The notes beneath the pieces are model-generated. The model was not told the DNA's origin. It did no database searches and was given only the letters and a program-made list of their open reading frames with translations. Positions 1-5,823 of a stretch of 9,490 nt of DNA are shown here, piece after piece. This DNA is from Dehalococcoidia bacterium (GTDB taxonomy: Bacteria > Chloroflexota > Dehalococcoidia > Dehalococcoidales > DAOWLH01): the NCBI GenBank assembly GCA_030638985.1, contig DAOWDO010000071.1, positions 1-9,490 on the forward strand. Reading direction: 5' to 3'. The position numbers and the translations under genes are program-made. How positions within the stretch are numbered: position 1 is the stretch's first letter; each line of letters starts with the position of its first letter.

Positions 1-1216
1 CCGTTTCTGCGTGGGCACCATGACCGATTTCGCGGCGACTGGGCGTACCGACACGCTTCACTTCACCAACAGAGAAGGGCGGGAAGTTGTAGTGGTGCAT
101 GAAACGCTTGGTTTCCTCGATACCCAGCCCATCCAGCTGCTGCTCTTTTTTTACAGAGCCCAAAGTGGTTATGGTCAGTACCTGGGTTTCACCCCGGGTG
201 AACAAAGCCGAGCCGTGAACACGGGGCAGCAGACCCGTCTGGCAGCTAATGGGGCGTACCTCGTCCAGGCTGCGGCCACTAATCCGCCTGCCCTCAGCCA
301 GGACACCACTTCTCAATCTATCCTTTACAGCGGCATCAAAGGCAGCCAGGATACCGGCCTGCGGAAATGTTTCCGCCAGGCTGGCAACAAGCTCTTTTTT
401 GAGCTTGCGCAAGGCCTCATCGCGCTGCGCCTTCACCAGCTGGTACATCGCCGCCTCAAGCTTATCTTTAACAAAGGCCGCCACCGCCGCCGTTACTTCA
501 GGACTGGCTCCGGCAACCGGAGCTTCCTCTTTGGGCCTGGCACAGGCCTGGATGAGCTCCTTCTGGAGAGCGATAATCTGCTGGTTAGCCTCGTGGCCGA
601 ACTTCATCGCCTGGACGACAATCTCCTCCGAGACCTCGCTAGCACCAGCCTCCACCATTACCACCGCCTTTTCGGTACTAACCACCACCAGGTCAAGAGT
701 GCTTGAGTCAAACTGAGGCATTGTCGGGTTTAGTATCAGCTCATTATCGATGTAGCCCACGTGAACAGCAGCTACCGGCCCGTCAAAGGGAACCTCCGAA
801 ATGGATAGCGCCGCCGAGCCACCGATGACGGCGAGAACGTCAGGGTCGCTCTCCCGGTCAGCGGAAAGAACGGTAATTATCAGTTGAATATCCCGGCGCC
901 ACGATTTGGGTAAAAGTGGCCGCAATGGACGGTCAGTGAGACGATTGGTCAGGGTGGCGTTCTCACTGGGGCGCCCCTCCCGCCGGATGAAGCCGCCCGG
1001 AATCTTGCCGGCGGCATAGAGCCTTTCTTCGTAATCAATGGTTAGCGGCAGGAAGTCCACCCCTTCCCGCGGCTGCTCACCCAGACAGGCGGTAACTAAA
1101 ACTACCGTATCGCCGTAGCGAACTGTTACCGCACCGTTAGCCTGCCCGGCGAGATTGCCCGTTTCAACAGTAAGCTTTCTGTCGCCTATGGTGCGCTCAA
1201 AAGAATGAGTTGTCAA
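1..1216 (-). CDS. pnp: Polyribonucleotide nucleotidyltransferase (PNPase), N-terminal 405 residues; 3' end outside window
   Basis: PNPase degrades RNA 3'-5' by phosphorolysis and is a core mRNA-decay enzyme in the cytoplasm. Reading the minus strand from 1216 gives an unbroken frame to the window edge (405 codons plus one base). It starts MTTHSFERTIGDRKLTVETG and includes NATLTNRLTDRPLRPLLPKS (from about residue 86) in the first RNase PH-like domain. A helical linker containing AAFVKDKLEAAMYQLVKAQR follows. The second RNase PH-like domain begins with LLPRVHGSALFTRGETQ and the phosphate/RNA-binding stretch SRREIGHGA (about 393-401). Full-length PNPases are about 700 residues, so the rest of the second core domain and the KH and S1 domains lie beyond position 1. 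The start is TTG at 1216-1214, chosen because AGGAG lies 6 nt upstream and the family alignment begins there; no ATG fits. It lies 41 bp downstream of rpsO, as in many bacteria, and is probably co-transcribed with it. Confidence 0.97.
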   Translation of the reverse strand, partial: MTTHSFERTIGDRKLTVETGNLAGQANGAVTVRYGDTVVLVTACLGEQPREGVDFLPLTIDYEERLYAAGKIPGGFIRREGRPSENATLTNRLTDRPLRPLLPKSWRRDIQLIITVLSADRESDPDVLAVIGGSAALSISEVPFDGPVAAVHVGYIDNELILNPTMPQFDSSTLDLVVVSTEKAVVMVEAGASEVSEEIVVQAMKFGHEANQQIIALQKELIQACARPKEEAPVAGASPEVTAAVAAFVKDKLEAAMYQLVKAQRDEALRKLKKELVASLAETFPQAGILAAFDAAVKDRLRSGVLAEGRRISGRSLDEVRPISCQTGLLPRVHGSALFTRGETQVLTITTLGSVKKEQQLDGLGIEETKRFMHHYNFPPFSVGEVKRVGTPSRREIGHGAHAET

Positions 1217-1222
1217 TGTCTT

Positions 1223-1227
1223 CTCCT
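1223..1227 (-). promoter_or_regulatory. Ribosome binding site that fixes the TTG start of pnp
   Basis: On the minus strand AGGAG is followed by a 6-nt spacer and TTG (1216-1214). No ATG or GTG lies at a suitable distance in the PNPase frame, so this site decides the start. It sits in the 41-bp rpsO-pnp gap. Confidence 0.8.
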
Positions 1228-1257
1228 AGTTGTTCTAATAGAATTGAGGGGGTCGCT

Positions 1258-1521
1258 TTATTTACGGAGACCGAGATCTTTTATCAGCTTCTTATAGCGG
1301 CTGACATCCTCTTTGTTCAGGTAAGCCAGCAGCCGCCTTCTCTGGCCGACAAGCTTGAGCAGGCTGCGCTGTGTGTGGTAATCATGACTGTGCGCCACCA
1401 TGTGCCCGGTCAGCTGGTTTATTCTCCCGGTCAGGACGGCTACCTGAACCTCAGTAGAACCGTTGTCACCATCGTGCTGCTTGAACCTGTCGATGATGTC
1501 TGCCTTTTGCTGCTTTTCCAA
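1258..1521 (-). CDS. rpsO: 30S ribosomal protein S15
   Basis: S15 is a primary binder of 16S rRNA that helps build the platform of the 30S subunit. The 87-residue product begins MEKQQKADIIDRFKQHDGDN and contains GSTEVQVAVLTGRINQLTGH, HSHDYHTQRSLLKLVGQRRR and the tail LLAYLNKEDVSRYKKLIKDL, all typical of S15 (usual length 88-89). The frame stays open upstream to 1635, but TTG at 1521-1519 is the natural start. It gives family length and is preceded by AAAGGAG with an 8-nt spacer after GGAG. The upstream extension would run through the promoter. The gene has its own promoter (1549-1577) and is followed by pnp. The predicted 5' leader is only about 20 nt, leaving little room for the S15 autoregulatory leader known in some bacteria. 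Confidence 0.97.
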   Translation of the reverse strand: MEKQQKADIIDRFKQHDGDNGSTEVQVAVLTGRINQLTGHMVAHSHDYHTQRSLLKLVGQRRRLLAYLNKEDVSRYKKLIKDLGLRK

Positions 1522-1529
1522 ATGTTTCT

Positions 1530-1536
1530 CTCCTTT
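1530..1536 (-). promoter_or_regulatory. Ribosome binding site that fixes the TTG start of rpsO
   Basis: AAAGGAG on the minus strand lies 8 nt before TTG at 1521-1519. It selects the family-length S15 start over the in-frame upstream codons, which fall at or above the promoter. Confidence 0.8.
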
Positions 1537-1548
1537 ATGAATCAGCAA

Positions 1549-1577
1549 AGTATAACATAAGTGATGGTAGCTGTAAA
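1549..1577 (-). promoter_or_regulatory. Sigma70-type promoter of rpsO-pnp with extended -10
   Basis: On the minus strand the -35 box is TTTACA (1577-1572, 5 of 6 consensus). A 17-nt spacer leads to -10 TATACT (1554-1549, 5 of 6), preceded by TGT, an extended -10 element. Transcription would start near 1542, about 20 nt before the rpsO TTG. Box match, spacing and position agree. The assignment is by eye. Confidence 0.8.
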
Positions 1578-1594
1578 ACATCACCAGTATCCCC

Positions 1595-1679
1595 GCCACC
1601 GGGGAAATTGACTTGGCCGGTGTCATAAAGTACAATAACCATGGGCTTTACCATTGGTCTTATCCACCAGCCACCGGGG
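1595..1679. repeat. Two copies of GCCACCGGGG flanking the ylxP promoter
   Basis: An exact 10-bp direct repeat occurs at 1595-1604 and 1670-1679. The similarity extends leftwards, since both copies are preceded by TATCC within a few bases. The left copy is also part of a small palindrome, CCCCG-CCAC-CGGGG (1591-1604), immediately upstream of the ylxP -35 box. The right copy lies in the leader. Paired operator sites are one possibility and coincidence another. Confidence 0.5.
1608..1636 (+). promoter_or_regulatory. Sigma70-type promoter of the ylxP-mrfA-lgt unit
   Basis: TTGACT (1608-1613, 5 of 6), a 17-nt spacer and TACAAT (1631-1636, 5 of 6) form a well-matched promoter pointing right. The start point would be about 1643, leaving a leader of roughly 73 nt before the ATG at 1716. 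Its -35 box is 30 bp from the -35 box of the opposing rpsO promoter, so the two are back to back. Confidence 0.75.
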
Positions 1680-1689
1680 TAAGCTGCCC
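1643..1689 (+). promoter_or_regulatory. Possible structured 5' leader of ylxP
   Basis: The predicted leader RNA can form an outer stem. GGGC (1643-1646) and TTTACC (1647-1652) pair with GGTAAG (1678-1683) and GCCC (1686-1689), with one wobble and a 2-nt bulge. An inner hairpin pairs TGGT (1655-1658) with ACCA (1666-1669). The stem would begin almost at the predicted start point. A run of A, not T, follows, so it is not a terminator. No known riboswitch class is recognised. It could be a 5'-protective stem, an RNA-level control element or chance. Confidence 0.35.
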
Positions 1690-1715
1690 AAAAAACCGGT
1701 TAGTTTATAGCCGAA

Positions 1716-2006
1716 ATGAATGTTGGTGTCTGCAAGATTCGGCTGCGCCTGCCCGGGAACGCGTCCCTCAAAGAGAAGCGCCGGGTGCTCAAATCCATTA
1801 CAACACAACTGAAAAACAGGTTTAATATCTCCGTCGCCGAAGTTGATGACCATGACCTGTGGCAGAAAGCGGTTCTGGGGATTTGCTTTATCAGCAATAA
1901 TACCAGATACACCTCAGAGGTCCTGTCCAAGGTATTGAATCTGGTGACCAGCAGTCGGTTTGAAGTTGAGGTGCTCGACTGTGAGACCGAAATCGTCCCC
2001 TTTTGA
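1716..2006 (+). CDS. ylxP: DUF503 / YlxP-like small protein
   Basis: The 96-residue product begins MNVGVCKIRLRLPGNASLKE. It matches the DUF503 pattern: a VGV opening strand, LP-x-SLKEKRRVLKSI, then RFNISVAEVDDHDLWQKAVL and a C-terminal EVEVLDCETEI. The family is a short alpha/beta protein of about 90-100 residues. In Firmicutes (YlxP) it is encoded beside infB and rbfA and is thought to act around ribosome maturation; its function is poorly defined. The ATG at 1716 fits the family N terminus, but no convincing Shine-Dalgarno precedes it. It is the first gene of the rightward unit, with a promoter at 1608-1636, and ends 15 bp before the preferred start of mrfA. Family call secure, role uncertain. 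Confidence 0.9.
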   Translation: MNVGVCKIRLRLPGNASLKEKRRVLKSITTQLKNRFNISVAEVDDHDLWQKAVLGICFISNNTRYTSEVLSKVLNLVTSSRFEVEVLDCETEIVPF

Positions 2007-2011
2007 ATTAT

Positions 2012-2016
2012 GGGAG
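2012..2016 (+). promoter_or_regulatory. Ribosome binding site favouring the second ATG of mrfA
   Basis: GGGAG at 2012-2016 stands 5 nt before the ATG at 2022. The earlier in-frame ATG at 2010 overlaps this site and has no Shine-Dalgarno of its own, so 2022 is the likelier start. Confidence 0.6.
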
Positions 2017-2021
2017 CCGGT

Positions 2022-4358
2022 ATGGACACCCCGTCTTTTCTACGTTATACAGCTTCACGGCCGGATTACCGGGGCCAGATTGTCCACACCGAGCATCTTG
2101 CCCCCCGTCAGGCGAAGTTTGCCCAACCGGAGCAGCCACTGGCGGCTGAGCTTGAGGATTGCCTCACAGGAAACGGACTCCTCCCCCTCTACAGCCATCA
2201 GGCCGAAGCCTTGAACTGCGCCCGGCGTGGCGAGCAGGTAATGATAGCCACCTCAAGCGCCAGTGGCAAGAGCCTTTGCTACAACCTGCCGGTGCTGGAG
2301 GCACTCTTGAACGAACCCTCAAGCTGCGCCCTCTATCTCTTCCCCACCAAGGCCCTGGCCCAAGACCAGCTACGCTCACTGAGCCAGCTCTGTGGCCCCC
2401 TCCTGCCCGGCTACGAGCAACTGGCCACCTTCGACGGCGACACGCCACCAGCCGAGCGCCCCGGTATAAGGAAGCGTGCACGGATAATCCTGACCAATCC
2501 AGACATGCTCCATATGGGCATACTGCCCAACCACCGGGCATGGTCACGGCTGCTGCGCCATCTGAAATACATCGTTGTTGACGAGGCACACAGCTACCGC
2601 GGTGTCTTCGGTTCCCACGTGGCCTGCGTTTTACGCCGCCTGCGCCGTCTGTGCCGGATATACGGCTCCAACCCCCGGTTCATCTGCTGTTCGGCGACCA
2701 TAAATAACCCCGGTGAGCACGCCACCAAACTGGCCGGCCTGCCCTTCACCGTGGTTGACAGCGACGGTGCCCCACGGGGAAGCAAGGACTTCGTCTTCTG
2801 GAACCCGCCTTTCATTGACCAGACTAAAAGCCTGCGGCACAGCGCCAATAGTGAGGCCTCCGGTCTCTTCAGCCAACTGGTCAGCAACGACATCCGCACC
2901 ATCGCCTTTACCCGTACCCGCCGCCTGACCGAGCTGGTAGCCAACTACTCGCGACAGCGCTTGGCCGAGCAGAGCCCGGAGCTTGCCCACAGGATAAAGG
3001 CCTATCGGGCGGGCTATTTACCGGAGCAGCGGCGCCAGATAGAGCAGGAGCTATTCAGCGGCCAGCTCACCGGTGTGGTAGCCACCAACGCCATGGAGCT
3101 TGGAATAGACATCGGCGACCTGGAGGCAACGGTTCTTACCGGCTATCCGGGGACAATCGCCAGCACCTGGCAGCAGGCAGGGCGGAGCGGCCGGGGAGAA
3201 GGAAGTTCGCTCAGCATTCTGGTAGCACTGGACAACCCGCTGGACCAGTACTTCATGCGCCATCCCGAAGCCTTCTTCCACAAGAGCTTTGAGAACGCCC
3301 TGATCAACCCGGAGAACCCCTATATTCTGAGAGCCCACCTTCTATGCGCCGCCTGGGAATCACCGCTATCAGATGCCGACGACGCCTTCTTCGGCTCCAG
3401 CTTGAGCCGGGAAAGACGGGAGATGGAAAAACAGGGTCTCCTCCGGGAGCGTCGCCACCACTGGTACCCGTCACCATCGGTTGCCTACCCTGCCCAGGAA
3501 GTCAACATCCGGGCCACCTCCGGAGAGAATATTGCCCTCATTGACAGCTCAACCAACTCACTGCTGGAAACAATAGACAGCGGTGTCGCCCTCTTTCAGG
3601 CGCACCCAGGAGCCATCTACCTGCACCAGGGCGAGCCCTACCTGGTAACCGAGCTTGACCTGGTCGGCCATACCGCCACTGCCAGGCCGACCTCGGTTAA
3701 CTACTACACCGTGGCCAAGGATATCACCGAGCTGCGCATTCTAAAGAAGAGCTTACGGAAGAACTACGGCCAGGTAGGAGTATGCCTGGGCCATGTCGAG
3801 GTTACCACCACCGTGGTCGGCTTCAAGAAAAAGGCCCAGTTTACCGAGAAAATAATCGGGGAGGAGCCCCTGGTCCTGCCCCAGCAGCACTTCCCCACCG
3901 TTGCCCTCTGGTTCGATGTGCCCGCCAAAATCATCAACAGTGTGAACAAAGCCCAACTCGACCTGGCTGGCGGCCTGCACGCCACCGAGCACGCCGCTAT
4001 CGCCATCCTGCCCCTGTTCGCCATGTGCGACCGCAACGACATTGGCGGGGTGTCCACCCCCCTCCACCCCGACACCGGCAAGGCCCAGATATTTATCTAC
4101 GATGCCTGTCCCGGCGGTGTCGGCATCACCGAAAGGGGATTTGACTTGGTCACCGAATTATGGCAATCTACACTCAGGGTGATTGCCGAGTGCCCCTGCC
4201 ACCAGGGCTGTCCCAGCTGCATCCAATCACCCAAGTGCGGCAACAACAACGAGCCACTGGACAAAGAAGCCGCCCGGATGATTCTTACCGGCTTGCTCGC
4301 CGGTGCCAGCGATAATGGAAAGAAAGCATCGATGGCAGCAAAATTGGAGAGCAGATGA
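2022..4358 (+). CDS. mrfA: MrfA/Hrq1-type superfamily 2 DEAD/DEAH helicase with C-terminal DUF1998 domain
   Basis: Predicted ATP-dependent 3'-5' DNA helicase of the family of Bacillus MrfA (YprA), which acts in mitomycin-lesion repair, and yeast Hrq1. The product is 778 residues (782 if the ATG at 2010 is used). Residues, counted from 2022: Q-motif-like LYSHQAEAL near 57-65, Walker A TSSASGKS 77-84, DEAH 187-190, motif III SAT 224-226, helicase C-terminal half with TRTRRL near 297, NAMELGIDIGD near 356-366 and arginine fingers QQAGRSGRG 384-392. The DUF1998 region carries HATEHA and DACPGGVGI. It ends in a Cys cluster (C724, C726, C730, C733, plus C739) of the metal-binding type seen in MrfA. 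All motifs look intact and the length is close to the family norm (about 750). The start at 2022 is chosen for its GGGAG site. The stop overlaps the lgt ATG (ATGA). The partner nuclease MrfB is not in the window. Confidence 0.93.
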   Translation: MDTPSFLRYTASRPDYRGQIVHTEHLAPRQAKFAQPEQPLAAELEDCLTGNGLLPLYSHQAEALNCARRGEQVMIATSSASGKSLCYNLPVLEALLNEPSSCALYLFPTKALAQDQLRSLSQLCGPLLPGYEQLATFDGDTPPAERPGIRKRARIILTNPDMLHMGILPNHRAWSRLLRHLKYIVVDEAHSYRGVFGSHVACVLRRLRRLCRIYGSNPRFICCSATINNPGEHATKLAGLPFTVVDSDGAPRGSKDFVFWNPPFIDQTKSLRHSANSEASGLFSQLVSNDIRTIAFTRTRRLTELVANYSRQRLAEQSPELAHRIKAYRAGYLPEQRRQIEQELFSGQLTGVVATNAMELGIDIGDLEATVLTGYPGTIASTWQQAGRSGRGEGSSLSILVALDNPLDQYFMRHPEAFFHKSFENALINPENPYILRAHLLCAAWESPLSDADDAFFGSSLSRERREMEKQGLLRERRHHWYPSPSVAYPAQEVNIRATSGENIALIDSSTNSLLETIDSGVALFQAHPGAIYLHQGEPYLVTELDLVGHTATARPTSVNYYTVAKDITELRILKKSLRKNYGQVGVCLGHVEVTTTVVGFKKKAQFTEKIIGEEPLVLPQQHFPTVALWFDVPAKIINSVNKAQLDLAGGLHATEHAAIAILPLFAMCDRNDIGGVSTPLHPDTGKAQIFIYDACPGGVGITERGFDLVTELWQSTLRVIAECPCHQGCPSCIQSPKCGNNNEPLDKEAARMILTGLLAGASDNGKKASMAAKLESR

Positions 4359-5143
4359 TTGAAGTAAACATCGACCCGGTAGCCTTTGTTATCGGCGCCA
4401 CAGAGATCAGGTGGTACGGCATCATGATCGCCCTTGGCATCCTGGTGCTGGTATTGTGGGCGCTATGGCAGGTGAGAAGAGACGCCTATATTACTCCCAG
4501 CACTATTATAACTCTGGCTATAGTGGGCATACCCTCAGCCATCATTTTCGCCCGCCTGCTGCACGTTATAGACCAGTGGGAACACTACTCAAGCAACCCG
4601 GGCCAGATAATCGGCGGTGAGGGCTTAAGCATCTACGGCGCTATTCTGGGCGCTGTGCTGGGCACCTGGATATACAGCAAGTTCAGACCATTCAAATACG
4701 GTTACGGGGCCGACCTGGTGGCACCGGGCATCATGCTGGCCCAGGCTATCGGCCGGGTCGGCTGCTTTATCAACGGATGTTGCCCCGGGGCTGATGCGCC
4801 CACCTCACTTCCCTGGGGCGTCGTCTATCTCAATCCCGAGTGTGCCGCTTTCGGAGGACCAACTCATCCAACCGTGGTCTACGAAATTATCTTCCTCCTG
4901 CTTTTCTTCGGCGTGGTTATGATGCTCAGGGGCAGGCTCAAGCCGGATGGCTCCCTGTTCCTGGTCTATCTTGGTGGCTATTCGTTGTGGCGCATCGGCA
5001 TCGGCTTTCTCCGGGTAAATGACCCCTTCCTCTTCGGCCTGCACCAGGCCCAGGTGATCGGTATTGTGGTAGCCGCCATTGCCATCTTCCTGCTTATCTA
5101 CCGCCGGGTACGGTGGGTCAAACCAGGCCAGCCGCCGGATTAA
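4355..5143 (+). CDS. lgt: Phosphatidylglycerol--prolipoprotein diacylglyceryl transferase
   Basis: Lgt transfers diacylglycerol from phosphatidylglycerol to the lipobox Cys of prolipoproteins in the cytoplasmic membrane. The 262-residue polytopic protein shows EIRWYGIMIALGI (18-30, with the conserved Tyr at 21), EGLSIYGAILGA (89-100), the Lgt signature GRVGCFINGCC (133-143, essential Arg 134), HPTVVYE (171-177) and C-terminal WRIGIGFLRVND (212-223) with two conserved Arg. Length fits the family (about 260-290). Compared with E. coli, the catalytic His103 position appears to hold Tyr 94, and the signature reads GCFINGCCPG instead of GNFIN; similar substitutions occur in other Lgt lineages. The ATG at 4355 has GGAG 5 nt upstream and overlaps the mrfA stop, which suggests translational coupling. 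It converges on plsY. Confidence 0.95.
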   Translation: MIEVNIDPVAFVIGATEIRWYGIMIALGILVLVLWALWQVRRDAYITPSTIITLAIVGIPSAIIFARLLHVIDQWEHYSSNPGQIIGGEGLSIYGAILGAVLGTWIYSKFRPFKYGYGADLVAPGIMLAQAIGRVGCFINGCCPGADAPTSLPWGVVYLNPECAAFGGPTHPTVVYEIIFLLLFFGVVMMLRGRLKPDGSLFLVYLGGYSLWRIGIGFLRVNDPFLFGLHQAQVIGIVVAAIAIFLLIYRRVRWVKPGQPPD

Positions 5144-5196
5144 AGGTAAAAGCAACCGTGAAATAGCCAGGCATTATCGGCGGCATTGTGGCACTG
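5144..5196. other. Convergent intergenic gap between lgt and plsY
   Basis: Two transcription units meet here in 53 bp. I looked for a GC-rich stem followed by a T run on either strand and found only 3-4-bp pairings (for example GCCA with TGGC) and no T tract. Termination may be Rho-dependent or lie inside the opposing genes. Confidence 0.5.
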
Positions 5197-5823
5197 CTAG
5201 AACCTGTCCTTGAGGTTACGGCGCATCGCCACCCGCCGCCAGCTTCCCCCTTTAGCCCTCATCTCCCTTATCCTGGGGATGTAGCGGGCAAGCGGTAACA
5301 GCAGCATCAGCGATGAGAACAAAACGTAATCGCCGCGGCCATAGATGAGCCAGGCAACGAAGGGGAAGCAGAGCAGGCCGACACTATAACTGAGAGTGGG
5401 AAAGCGAGTCAGCAGCATCAATAGAAGAAAGATGCCAAATCCAATGGGAAAGCCCCAGGGCATCAGAATTGTAAAGACGCCGACCAGTGTCGCCCCGCCT
5501 TTACCGCCGTGGAACTTGAGCCAGACCGGGAAGCTGTGGGCGAGCACGGCGATGGCTGCGGCAAGGAACTCGACCACCGGTGGAGTCTCCAGCCAGCGGG
5601 CCAGGGCTACTGCCGCCGCTCCCTTTCCGATATCAACCAGTAGAACGGCAACGCCCTGGGCAGCACCCACGTTGTAAAAGACGTTCATGGCACCCATATT
5701 GCGGCTGCCCACCTGGCGGATATCTATGCCCCTGCTCAGGCGACCGGCGATGTAGGCCGTGGGGATGGAACCAAGTAAATAGGCACCGATTATGGCTACA
5801 GTAATGGCAATGGCATCGTTCAC
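5197..5823 (-). CDS. plsY: Glycerol-3-phosphate acyltransferase PlsY (acyl-phosphate dependent)
   Basis: PlsY moves an acyl group from acyl-phosphate to glycerol-3-phosphate, giving lysophosphatidic acid, the first membrane step of phospholipid synthesis. The 208-residue integral membrane protein shows motif 1 GSIPTAYIAGR (18-28), motif 2 VGSRNMGAMNV (38-48) and motif 3 AHSFPVWLKFHGGKGGAT (95-112), with hydrophobic segments between. Motif 2 departs from the usual GSGNIGATNV: Arg replaces the second Gly and Met the Thr. Motif 3 has HGGKG where KGGKG is common. The start is GTG at 5823-5821, set by GGAGGTGA with a 7-nt spacer after GGAGG. It overlaps the recJ stop by one base (TAGTG), so translation is probably coupled. 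It is the last gene of fabF-recJ-plsY. Confidence 0.93.
   Translation of the reverse strand: MNDAIAITVAIIGAYLLGSIPTAYIAGRLSRGIDIRQVGSRNMGAMNVFYNVGAAQGVAVLLVDIGKGAAAVALARWLETPPVVEFLAAAIAVLAHSFPVWLKFHGGKGGATLVGVFTILMPWGFPIGFGIFLLLMLLTRFPTLSYSVGLLCFPFVAWLIYGRGDYVLFSSLMLLLPLARYIPRIREMRAKGGSWRRVAMRRNLKDRF

Noticed and set aside
11..716. Long plus-strand open frames across the pnp region
   Set aside because: The minus strand encodes a clear, uninterrupted PNPase; the plus-strand translations match no family and have low-complexity Ser/Ala/Arg or His/Leu content typical of antisense shadows.
1522..1635. N-terminal extension of rpsO up to 1635
   Set aside because: It would pass through the rpsO promoter and exceed family length; the AAAGGAG site and S15 alignment place the start at 1521.
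5144..5196. Possible bidirectional terminator between lgt and plsY
   Set aside because: Only 3-4-bp stems can be drawn and there is no T run on either strand.
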